This document shows, one piece after another, positions 24,170 through 31,798 of a stretch of DNA of 35,452 nucleotides. The notes below the pieces were generated by a model. It was not told where the DNA came from. It saw only the letters and a program-made list of their open reading frames with translations, and did not search any database. Made by a program: the position numbers and the translations under genes. Each line of letters begins with the position of its first letter. Within the stretch, counting starts at the first letter, position 1. This DNA comes from Mariprofundus sp. EBB-1 (GTDB taxonomy: Bacteria; Pseudomonadota; Zetaproteobacteria; Mariprofundales; Mariprofundaceae): the NCBI RefSeq assembly GCF_003665155.1, contig NZ_RCFQ01000031.1, positions 1 through 35,452 of the forward strand, read 5' to 3'.

Positions 24170-24195
24170 AACAGAGAGCAAAACTGCTCTCTGTT
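24170..24195 (+). terminator. perfect hairpin after the small HTH gene
   Basis: An 11-bp perfect stem (AACAGAGAGCA with TGCTCTCTGTT, loop AAAC) starts 2 nt after the stop codon. Only three T follow, so it is either a weak terminator or a structural element. Confidence 0.55.
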
Positions 24196-24311
24196 TCCAG
24201 CCTGCCTTATAAACAGTTTATTAATATTTTATTTGAACAGAAAGTGATGTTTATTTAGCGCAATGTAATGGTTATGGGTCAAGCGGTTTTGCTTTCTCTT
24301 CGGAGAAGGAC

Positions 24312-25628
24312 ATGGCTAATAAAAGCACCACCAAAAATACAATTGAAAGGCACACAGGCCATCCTGAGCCTCTTCTTGGGTTATCAGGCAGGGAATTACA
24401 GGAAATGGCTTTGCAGCAGGCTCAGCTTGGCACAAGCCTACGGTCTCAAGACCCTTCAGTTCACCTGCGTAAGTTGTACGAGCTTAAAAAAATCCAAGAA
24501 GAAACTGAATCGATAAAATTTAGGGCTGTGAAGAAATGGTGTTCATTGCGAACTCTTAAGGAAAGCCTGCAACAAAAAGAACGGTTCGATTCAATTAACT
24601 TAAATAAGTTTCTTATCGCCGATAGTGGTGATGGCATATCAATGAAAGATGTTGTTGATGAGTCAAAAGAGAATTTTGTATGGGAAGCTTTAGAGCGGGG
24701 TAATGCGCTCAATAAAATCCGTGAAGAAAAAAACTGGATAGCAGCTTCAGTAACTCTGACTTGCTGTGCTTTCATGCATCATTCAAGCAGGCGTTGGAAT
24801 GGCAGTACCCCGATTGAACAACAAGAACATTTGCAGCGTTGTTGGGAGAAATTTCGTTCGGCACTATTAAAGCATGGCATAGTGGCTGGTGAAGACTGGC
24901 TCGCACTAAAAGGTGCGGAACCACATCAAGACGGAACTGTACACTGGCAGCTATGCATCGTTGCCAGCAAGGTACACATGAAGGTTATCTCAAAGTTATT
25001 AAAGAAATATTACCTTTATGACCATCACCCAAATGAATGGGGAGCTAAAAAGCGACGTGTTAAGATTAAGGTTGCAGAAAGTGGTGAAGATGCAAACAAG
25101 ATTGCAAACTATGTTGCCAAGTATGCATTGATGAGCCACTTGCCTGAATTCATGCATAAAACTGAAGAGCATATTGATAATGCTCGAAGGTATGCTGCAT
25201 GGCGGAAGAGATGGAAAATCAGAGGGTTTTCGTTCTGTGGATTGGCACCGGTAGGGCTTTGGCGTGAGTGTCGAAGCAGGCAGTTTGATTTAGACAACGA
25301 AATGGATTTGGTGAAGTACGCACAAGCAGGTGATTATTATGCATTCCATAATGAGTGGAAACATCTTGGTGGTCGTTCAGAAGTAAAGTCTATCCATATA
25401 GAGTACATCAATAAATACAGTGAGAAAATAAAGAAATGTATCGGTCATTTCATTAAGCATTCAGCCGAGGTTATTGCAGTAAAAGTCCGTAACGCAGTCA
25501 TAAAAACTATTAATGCTGCAAAGACATTGGTTACACTTGTAGTAAATAAACCAAGTAGGCAAGAAGATTCAATTGAGGCTGTGATTTCACAGAAAGAATC
25601 GATTAATGACGATGAATTACCATTTTGA
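24312..25628 (+). CDS. HUH replication endonuclease, phage P2 GpA-like (Rep)
   Basis: This 438-residue protein matches the GPA family of rolling-circle initiators. The motif-II block EPHQDGTVHWQLCI (E203 to I216) corresponds to the usual PHxDGTPHWH pattern. Here the second metal-binding His is Q213, so it reads HUQ. The catalytic block NKIANYVAKYAL carries two tyrosines four residues apart (Y267, Y271), as in phiX174 gpA and P2 gpA. The protein is predicted to nick a specific origin, become covalently linked to the 5' end and start rolling-circle replication. A strong GGAGAAGGA lies just before the ATG. Its AT-rich sequence and its position after a tRNA and beside hairpins and iterons suggest an integrated phage, satellite or plasmid-like element. 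No capsid or integrase gene is seen. Confidence 0.78.
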   Translation: MANKSTTKNTIERHTGHPEPLLGLSGRELQEMALQQAQLGTSLRSQDPSVHLRKLYELKKIQEETESIKFRAVKKWCSLRTLKESLQQKERFDSINLNKFLIADSGDGISMKDVVDESKENFVWEALERGNALNKIREEKNWIAASVTLTCCAFMHHSSRRWNGSTPIEQQEHLQRCWEKFRSALLKHGIVAGEDWLALKGAEPHQDGTVHWQLCIVASKVHMKVISKLLKKYYLYDHHPNEWGAKKRRVKIKVAESGEDANKIANYVAKYALMSHLPEFMHKTEEHIDNARRYAAWRKRWKIRGFSFCGLAPVGLWRECRSRQFDLDNEMDLVKYAQAGDYYAFHNEWKHLGGRSEVKSIHIEYINKYSEKIKKCIGHFIKHSAEVIAVKVRNAVIKTINAAKTLVTLVVNKPSRQEDSIEAVISQKESINDDELPF

Positions 25629-25800
25629 TACCGAACTGACTGCTCTTAATCCAAATAGTTATTGTGCTGCCAGTTGGCGGCAGGAGTTGCTTTTGAAGAA
25701 AAACAGTATGGAAAACAGGGCTTTTCTATGGCGTGATAGGTTTTCTATGCGGCCATCACATGATGATGGGATTCTACAAATATTGATGAATGATTTATAA
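25606..25800 (+). CDS. small hypothetical protein overlapping the rep end
   Basis: A 64-codon frame starts at an ATG 23 bp before the rep stop, in another frame, and runs to TAA at 25800. A second ATG lies two codons on. No family is recognised and there is no membrane segment. The overlap would allow translational coupling with rep, but nothing else proves expression. Confidence 0.3.
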   Translation: MTMNYHFDTELTALNPNSYCAASWRQELLLKKNSMENRAFLWRDRFSMRPSHDDGILQILMNDL

Positions 25801-25857
25801 ACAGCTAAAAAGAGCATATCGTAAAGCCACTTTTAACAAGTGTGGGATGGGGATTTA

Positions 25858-27363
25858 ATGGCAACTGAAAACGGCAACTTTGAAGCAAGTCTGTTTAAGA
25901 CGGCTGATAAGCTACGCAAGAATATTGATGCAGCAGAGTATAAAAATGTGGTTCTTGGCCTCATCTTCCTTAAATATATTTCTGATTCATTCCAAGAGCT
26001 GTATGAGCGATTGGAAGCAGATGAATACTCTGACCCTGAAGATAGGGATGAATACATTGCTGAGAACTGCTTCTTTGTGCCTGAAATCGCACGTTGGAAG
26101 AACTTGCAAGCCAAAGCCAAACTGCCGGAGATTGGTGTCGCTATTGATGATGCCATGAGCATCATTGAAAAAGAAAATGCGGAGCTGAAGCATGTTCTCC
26201 CCAAGGTGTTTGCCAAGCCGAACCTTGATAAAGCCTCTTTGGGTCAACTGATTGATGTTATTTCTGACATTGAGCTTAAGGCTGCCAATGAAAACTCCAA
26301 AGACCTGCTTGGTCGGGTGTACGAATATTTCTTGGGTGAGTTCGCCAACGCCGAAGGTAAGAAGGGCGGTCAGTTCTACACGCCAAAATCTATCGTAAAA
26401 CTCATGGTTGAGATGATTGAGCCATACAAAGGCAGGGTCTATGACCCTGCATGCGGTAGTGGCGGCATGTTTGTCATGAGTGAAAAGTTTGTCGAAGAGC
26501 ATCAAGGCAACATTCAGGACATTACGATTTACGGGCAGGAGTCTAACCAGACGACTTGGAAGCTCTCCAAAATGAATCTGGCTATCCGTAATGTGAACTC
26601 ACAATTCGTAGCATGGAATACTGAAGGTACTTTCTTAAAGGATATGAACCCTGATTTAAAAGCGGATTACATCCTTGCCAATCCACCATTCAACCAATCG
26701 GAGTGGGGTCAGGATATTTTGCAGGAAGATGGACGCTGGAAATATGGTGTTCCACCTGCTGGCAATGCCAACTTCGCATGGATGCAGCACATGCTTTATC
26801 ACTTGGCACCTAATGGCGTGATGGCAACGGTATTGGCAAATGGCTCTCTAAGCTCCAACACATCGGGTGAAGGCGATATTCGCCAAGCCATTGTGAAAGC
26901 CGACTTGGTTGATTGCATCGTGGCTCTGCCAAAACAGCTTTTTTATAACACAGGTATTCCAGCAACAATCTGGATTCTACGCCGAGGAAAAGAAGTTCGC
27001 CGTGGTGAGACCTTATTCATTGATGCTTCAGAAATGGGCTTTATGAAAGACAGGGTTCACCGTGAGTTTGCCCCTGAAGATATCGAGACGATTGAGCAGG
27101 CTTACCATAGCTGGAGAAAGAGTGATGGCTATGAGGATGTTAAAGGTTTCTGCAAGTCTGCAACGCTTGCCGATATCGAGAAACATAGCTTTGTGCTTAC
27201 GGCAGGGCGATATGTAGGCATTCCTGATGAAGAGGATGATGGTATCCCTTTCGAAGATAAGATGAGGGATTTAACAACCACTCTTGCTGCCCAAATGCAG
27301 AAAGAGAAAGAACTGGATGAGCAAATCAAAACGCAACTTGCCAAGATTGGATTTGAGCTATGA
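25858..27363 (+). CDS. hsdM: Type I restriction-modification system, methyltransferase subunit HsdM
   Basis: This roughly 501-residue N6-adenine methyltransferase subunit has an N-terminal helical HsdM_N domain (about 10-140, with VVLGLIFLKYISDSF). The catalytic domain has the AdoMet motif DPACGSGGMF (196-205) and the NPPF motif (275-278). KGGQFYTPKSIVKLMVEMI precedes the first motif, as is standard. It works with HsdS to methylate the target and with HsdR for restriction. ATG 25858 is preferred, with GGGG five bases upstream; GTG 25840 is also in frame. It is the first gene of the operon; the next gene begins 148 bp later. Confidence 0.96.
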   Translation: MATENGNFEASLFKTADKLRKNIDAAEYKNVVLGLIFLKYISDSFQELYERLEADEYSDPEDRDEYIAENCFFVPEIARWKNLQAKAKLPEIGVAIDDAMSIIEKENAELKHVLPKVFAKPNLDKASLGQLIDVISDIELKAANENSKDLLGRVYEYFLGEFANAEGKKGGQFYTPKSIVKLMVEMIEPYKGRVYDPACGSGGMFVMSEKFVEEHQGNIQDITIYGQESNQTTWKLSKMNLAIRNVNSQFVAWNTEGTFLKDMNPDLKADYILANPPFNQSEWGQDILQEDGRWKYGVPPAGNANFAWMQHMLYHLAPNGVMATVLANGSLSSNTSGEGDIRQAIVKADLVDCIVALPKQLFYNTGIPATIWILRRGKEVRRGETLFIDASEMGFMKDRVHREFAPEDIETIEQAYHSWRKSDGYEDVKGFCKSATLADIEKHSFVLTAGRYVGIPDEEDDGIPFEDKMRDLTTTLAAQMQKEKELDEQIKTQLAKIGFEL

Positions 27364-27386
27364 ATAATAGGTTAACTCTTTCAAGC

Positions 27387-27419
27387 GTTGAACTGGTCAC
27401 AAATTGTGACCGGTTCAAC
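27387..27419. promoter_or_regulatory. 33-bp near-perfect palindrome, candidate operator
   Basis: GTTGAAC at 27387 and GTTCAAC at 27413 are the outer arms, with an inner perfect 15-bp palindrome GTCACAAATTGTGAC (27396-27410). Only one symmetric position pair is mismatched. The inner motif fits GTCRCAAWTTGYGAC, found again at 27473-27487 and 27721-27735. It lies between hsdM and the ORF6N gene. Confidence 0.6.
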
Positions 27420-27472
27420 AGCGTGATGGATTGGAAATCACATCTTATTATATCCAATGATAATAGTTTGTG

Positions 27473-27487
27473 GTCGCAATTTGCGAC
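27473..27487. repeat. 15-bp palindrome, second copy
   Basis: GTCGCAATTTGCGAC is a perfect palindrome about a central base, 25 bp before the ORF6N start codon. The 33 bp from here match 27721-27753 inside the gene at 28 positions. Confidence 0.65.
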
Positions 27488-27511
27488 TGCAAGTGGCTAT
27501 GGTGGTGTCTC

Positions 27512-28393
27512 ATGAGCCATGAAGTGAGTATTATCAATAGCAATGAGCTTCAGAGTAAGATTTTCACTATCCGTGGCTTGCAGGTGATGATGGATAGCGA
27601 TTTAGCAGAACTTTATGGAGTGGAAAACAAACGCCTTAATGAACAGGTGAAAAGAAATATAGAACGATTTCCTGAACAGTTTCGTTTTCAACTTACCCAA
27701 GAGGAGCTTGAAAACTTGAAGTCGCAATTTGCGACCTCAAGTGCGCATGGTGGGCGTAGAACTCTACCCTATGTGTTCACAGAACAAGGCGTGTCTATGC
27801 TTTCGGCAGTGCTGCGGAGTGACACAGCCATCAATGTCAGTATTCAAATCATGGATGCGTTTGTCGGTATGCGGAAATTCATCTCCAACAATGCTGTAAT
27901 TTTCCAACGCTTGGACAGTATAGAGCAGAAGCAACATATCACTGACACCAAACTGGATAAGGTCTTTGAGGCCATCGAGGCGAAGGATATCAAACCTGAG
28001 CAAGGTATCTTTTATAATGGGGAAGTTTTTGACGCCTATGTGTTCGCGGCCGATTTAATCAAGAGTGCCAAGAAGTCGATTGTATTGATTGATAACTATG
28101 TCGATGAAACTACGTTGACCCTGCTTACCAAACGTAATGCAGGTTGCACTGCCACCATTTATACGCATACCTTTGGACAGAAGTTACAACTCGATTTAGA
28201 AAAGCATAATGAACAATATCCAGCAATCACAATCAAAACATTCAAAAAATCCCATGACCGTTTTTTGATAATCGATGATAATGAAGTTTATCATTTCGGT
28301 GCATCCCTCAAAGACTTGGGTAAGAAGTGGTTTGCATTCTCCAAATTTGATAAAGGGGCGTTGGAAGTGTTAGGGAAGTTAGGTCATGAGTAG
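27512..28393 (+). CDS. ORF6N-domain protein with C-terminal PLD-like domain
   Basis: This roughly 293-residue protein has two parts. The N-terminal ORF6N domain (about 8-95) is clear from IRGLQVMMDSDLAELYGVE, NEQVKRNIERFPEQFRFQL and LPYVFTEQGVSMLSAVL; this is a DNA-binding domain known from phage and restriction loci. A short coiled segment (about 115-150, HITDTKLDKVFEAIEAKD) follows. The C-terminal domain resembles phospholipase-D-type folds: SIVLIDNYVDETTL, then SHDRFLIIDD (H248) and VYHFGASLKDLGKKW. Only one HKD-like half motif is visible, so nuclease activity is unproven. The gene lies inside the hsd operon and overlaps hsdS by 8 bp. Control of the operon or an accessory effector role are both possible. 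The start ATG at 27512 follows the palindromes. Confidence 0.85.
   Translation: MSHEVSIINSNELQSKIFTIRGLQVMMDSDLAELYGVENKRLNEQVKRNIERFPEQFRFQLTQEELENLKSQFATSSAHGGRRTLPYVFTEQGVSMLSAVLRSDTAINVSIQIMDAFVGMRKFISNNAVIFQRLDSIEQKQHITDTKLDKVFEAIEAKDIKPEQGIFYNGEVFDAYVFAADLIKSAKKSIVLIDNYVDETTLTLLTKRNAGCTATIYTHTFGQKLQLDLEKHNEQYPAITIKTFKKSHDRFLIIDDNEVYHFGASLKDLGKKWFAFSKFDKGALEVLGKLGHE
27721..27735. repeat. 15-bp palindrome, third copy, inside the ORF6N coding region
   Basis: GTCGCAATTTGCGAC recurs exactly here, in the codons for K-SQFAT of the ORF6N domain, 248 bp after the second copy. It could be an intragenic operator or simply coding sequence that the upstream copy derives from. Confidence 0.65.
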
Positions 28394-29681
28394 TTTGCCT
28401 GAGGGGTGGATTAAAACTTCTCTTGGGGAAGTAACTTATTATGCCAGTGGAAAAATGCCTATCAGTGAAATTGATTTAGACAATTATATTTCAACTGAAA
28501 ACTTGTTGGTAGATAAAATGGGAGTAACACAAGCTGCAGCCTTACCTAAGGTGTCTAAGGTCAATGCTTTTGATGTTGGCGATACTTTGTTTTCAAACAT
28601 TAGAACATACTTCAAGAAGGTTTGGTACAGTAATAAAATTGGTGGCTCATCAAATGATGTTTTGGTGTTTCGGCCAATTGATAATGAGCAACTAAATAAA
28701 AAATATCTTTACTATCTGATTTCAAATGATGGATTTATTGAGTACACGGTCATTACCGCAAAAGGTACAAAAATGCCTCGTGGTGATAAGGATGCTATTA
28801 AACAATATCCGTTAAGACTTCCCACTCTTTCCGAACAAAAGGCCATTGCGGATATGCTGTCTTCTTTTGATGAAAAAATAGAGCTGCTGCGTGCGCAAAA
28901 CAAAACATTGGAAACTCTTGCCCAAACGGTTTTTAAAGAGTGGTTTGTGAATTTCAATTATCCCGATGAGACTGGTGAGATGGTCGATTCCGAACTCGGC
29001 GAAATCCCCAAAGGCTGGCGGATAGGTTCTTTTGATGAGGTGATTGAATTCAGTAATGGTTATGCTTTTAAGTCAAAGGAGCTTATTAAAGAGCCTGCTA
29101 ATAATAGCTTTGCTGTTTTTAAAATGGGGCATATTAAAAAAGGTGGTGGATTTAACCCATCAAAGACCAAAGATTACATAGCTAAAGAAAAATGCGTTAA
29201 CCTATCAAGATTTGTTTTAAAGAAAGGTGATATTTTGATGTGCATGACCGATATGAAAGATAGCACATCTTTACTTGGTCATACGGCATTAATGTTTGAT
29301 AATGAATATTATATAGTGAATCAACGAGTTGGCTTAATTCGAGCAAGAAATGAAGTAAATATTGACTACCCTTGGCTTTATATACTTACCAATAGCATTG
29401 ATTTTATTTCTGACTTAAGGAAGAGAGCAAATAGTGGTGTACAGGTTAATTTATCTACTTCCGAGATTAAGAATAGCAGAGTTATCATTCCAAATATTCA
29501 AACTAATATTGAGTTTGATAAACTGGCTAAGCCGATATTTGAAAAAATACAAAACAATGCAGTGCAAATTCAAAGTCTTTCAAAGACCAGAGATGCTCTT
29601 TTGCCTAAATTGATGAATGGACATGTGCGAATTCATGAGTTCAGCAGAGAGGGCGCAAATGACCAGAGGATTGCACTATGA
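28386..29681 (+). CDS. hsdS: Type I restriction-modification system, specificity subunit HsdS
   Basis: This 431-residue DNA-recognition subunit has two target recognition domains. TRD1 (about 1-150) is followed by the central conserved helices (LPTLSEQKAIADMLSSFDEKIELL...LETLAQTVFKEWF, about 138-185). TRD2 starts at IPKGWRIGSFDEVIEFSNGY, about 208-385. The C-terminal conserved region has QSLSKTRDALLPKLMNGHVRI. The two recognition domains set the bipartite target sequence, which cannot be read by eye. The sequence is clearly more AT-rich than hsdM. It overlaps the previous gene by 8 bp and the next by 4 bp (ATGA), so all three are coupled. Confidence 0.95.
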   Translation: MSSLPEGWIKTSLGEVTYYASGKMPISEIDLDNYISTENLLVDKMGVTQAAALPKVSKVNAFDVGDTLFSNIRTYFKKVWYSNKIGGSSNDVLVFRPIDNEQLNKKYLYYLISNDGFIEYTVITAKGTKMPRGDKDAIKQYPLRLPTLSEQKAIADMLSSFDEKIELLRAQNKTLETLAQTVFKEWFVNFNYPDETGEMVDSELGEIPKGWRIGSFDEVIEFSNGYAFKSKELIKEPANNSFAVFKMGHIKKGGGFNPSKTKDYIAKEKCVNLSRFVLKKGDILMCMTDMKDSTSLLGHTALMFDNEYYIVNQRVGLIRARNEVNIDYPWLYILTNSIDFISDLRKRANSGVQVNLSTSEIKNSRVIIPNIQTNIEFDKLAKPIFEKIQNNAVQIQSLSKTRDALLPKLMNGHVRIHEFSREGANDQRIAL

Positions 29682-31786
29682 CTCTTGATGTAAGAGGAAG
29701 TCTTAAAAACACTAAAATTAATCAAAATTATTATGTCGTGATTGATGAGCTTCTTTCTAATGCAATTGATTCATATCTTATACGAAAAGAAACAGATGCA
29801 CATGTTTCTGGATTGAGGGTCAGTTTTCAGGTGGAGCTTTTTGAGAAAGAATTGTTCGATGAAGAGTTAGACCTGAAAATTACTTGTGTGGATAACGGCG
29901 CTGGTTTGGGCAACCAAGAGACGAAAGCTTTTGTCACAAAAGACACCTCTTACAAAGATGATTTGGCTATCACAGGAATTGGTAAATGTAAGGGGTCTGG
30001 TCGTGTGCAATTCTTCCATTATTTCAGCAAGTTGGAAATAGATAGCATATACAACTCAGATGGAATATTTAAACGGAGAACTTTAAGGGTTGATGATAGC
30101 ATCAAAGAGATAAATGAAGGCTCCTTTATACTTGAGGATACCCTTGAAACTGATACGAAAACGAGAATAACACTCGATATTATAAAAGAAGAAATTTATA
30201 AAAAATGTTTTTTAAACATGGATTTAAAAGAGAAATTTTCTGCTGAATCATTAAGAAAATATGTGATGATATCTTTTCTTCAAAGGTTGGTTGGCCTAAA
30301 GCAGGTTCTCGGTGACTTTTGCATAGAATTTAAAACACTGTGCGGTGATAAAGAGGCCATTCAACAACTGCATCGAGAAGACCTTCCTGAGGTCACGACA
30401 AGGAAAGATGTTAATATTCCTTATAGCAGAGAAACGGAGTCGTTACTGTCTCCAGAGCTGTGTAAAATATCACATTACAAGCTAAATGAGTCTGATTATA
30501 AGCTGTCAGGAAGTACAATTGCCCTATGTGCAAAATCATCCATTGTAAAATTAATAACTAAAAATTATCTAAAGACTAAAACATTAGAAAACAACCCTAT
30601 TAATGGATTTTATCATATCATTTTAATCGAAGGTGACTTCTTAGATAATCATGTGAATGAGCAACGTGATGATTTCAATTTACCTATAGATATTGAATCC
30701 ACTGAATCTTTTTTAGAAAGGAGGATTTCATTTCAGGAAATATATGATGCTTTAGATGAAGATATAATGGCAATGCTGACACCTCCTGATTGGGATAAGC
30801 AGGGAATTATAAATACTGTTGGTAATAAGTATGGTATCTCATCCAGTATGATTACAGAAGTTAATGTGCGTGTTCACTATGGAGATACAGAAGAAGGTAT
30901 AGTGCAGCGGGTTTTGAAGAAGTATCAAGATATAATTATTCAGGATACATCTGAAATATTTGATGTTCGGTCAGAGATTCTAAACTCCGACCCTAATAGT
31001 GATGAGTTTAGAGATAAGGTAAATGAGCTGGCTTGGAAATATACTTCTTCGCTAAAGAACATTGATATGGCGAATTTATCTCAAGTTGTTGTGCGCCGTA
31101 CTGCGATTCTTGAGATATTATCATTGGCGATAAATAAGCGCTTAAATATTCAGAATGCTGATGATAAGAAACGACAGGAAAATGAAAAAATTATTCATAA
31201 TATTTTCTTTCCTATGAGAAAAGATAGTGAAGAAATAAAAGACCATGATATTTGGATACTTAATGAAGAATATCATTACTATGACTATATCGCTTCAGAC
31301 CAACTGTTATCTAAAATGTCATGGGATGGAAGTGAGAACCTGTTTGATAGTGATATTGATGATGAACTATCTAAAATCCTTCAAGAAAACTATGAGAATA
31401 ATTCGGGGAAACGCCCTGATATAGCTATTTTCAATAATGAAGGCTCTGTGATAATTATTGAGTTTAAAGCACCGGATGTTGATATGGATAGGCATATTGG
31501 TGACTTGATGGAGTATGCTCAGTTATTGGCAGCTAAATCTAATGGCAAGTTGAAAAAGTTTTATGGGTACCTTATTGGTTCAAGTTTGAATCCAAATAGG
31601 TTGACGAACTATACACGTTTTCCGAATGGTCAAGGTTGGTTTAATACTTCCGGAGTTATAGAGCATTCTACAGGTCAAAGGGTGGGTGAACTTTATTCTG
31701 AAATACTGTTTTACGATGACATTGTTGACCGAGCAAATAAACGGCTGGATGTGTATAAAAAGCGTCTAAACTTGGATTTGGGCTAA
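29678..31786 (+). CDS. GHKL ATPase fused to a PD-(D/E)XK nuclease domain
   Basis: This 702-residue protein sits between hsdS and hsdR. The N-terminal Bergerat-fold ATPase shows the N box VIDELLSNAIDSY (E24, N28), G1 motif VDNGAGLG (D72, G74, G76) and G2 motif TGIGKCKGSGRVQFF (about 99-113), a MutL/Hsp90/MORC-like set. A long middle part (about 180-560) has no motif I recognise. The C-terminal domain has a nuclease core, RPDIAIFN (D581) then VIIIEFKAP (E595, K597), followed by a QLLAAK helix near 612. This suits ATP-gated DNA cleavage or clamping in defence. MutL/MORC-like ATPases in restriction operons are known from comparative genomics, but their mechanism is little studied. The gene overlaps hsdS by 4 bp and is 12 bp from hsdR. 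It is strongly AT-rich. Confidence 0.85.
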   Translation: MTLDVRGSLKNTKINQNYYVVIDELLSNAIDSYLIRKETDAHVSGLRVSFQVELFEKELFDEELDLKITCVDNGAGLGNQETKAFVTKDTSYKDDLAITGIGKCKGSGRVQFFHYFSKLEIDSIYNSDGIFKRRTLRVDDSIKEINEGSFILEDTLETDTKTRITLDIIKEEIYKKCFLNMDLKEKFSAESLRKYVMISFLQRLVGLKQVLGDFCIEFKTLCGDKEAIQQLHREDLPEVTTRKDVNIPYSRETESLLSPELCKISHYKLNESDYKLSGSTIALCAKSSIVKLITKNYLKTKTLENNPINGFYHIILIEGDFLDNHVNEQRDDFNLPIDIESTESFLERRISFQEIYDALDEDIMAMLTPPDWDKQGIINTVGNKYGISSSMITEVNVRVHYGDTEEGIVQRVLKKYQDIIIQDTSEIFDVRSEILNSDPNSDEFRDKVNELAWKYTSSLKNIDMANLSQVVVRRTAILEILSLAINKRLNIQNADDKKRQENEKIIHNIFFPMRKDSEEIKDHDIWILNEEYHYYDYIASDQLLSKMSWDGSENLFDSDIDDELSKILQENYENNSGKRPDIAIFNNEGSVIIIEFKAPDVDMDRHIGDLMEYAQLLAAKSNGKLKKFYGYLIGSSLNPNRLTNYTRFPNGQGWFNTSGVIEHSTGQRVGELYSEILFYDDIVDRANKRLDVYKKRLNLDLG

Positions 31787-31798
31787 ATTGGTGTTTGC

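Noticed and set aside
24268-24516. 82-codon plus-strand frame overlapping the rep start
   Set aside because: The rep frame has the strong ribosome binding site and the family motifs; this is an alternative frame of the same DNA.
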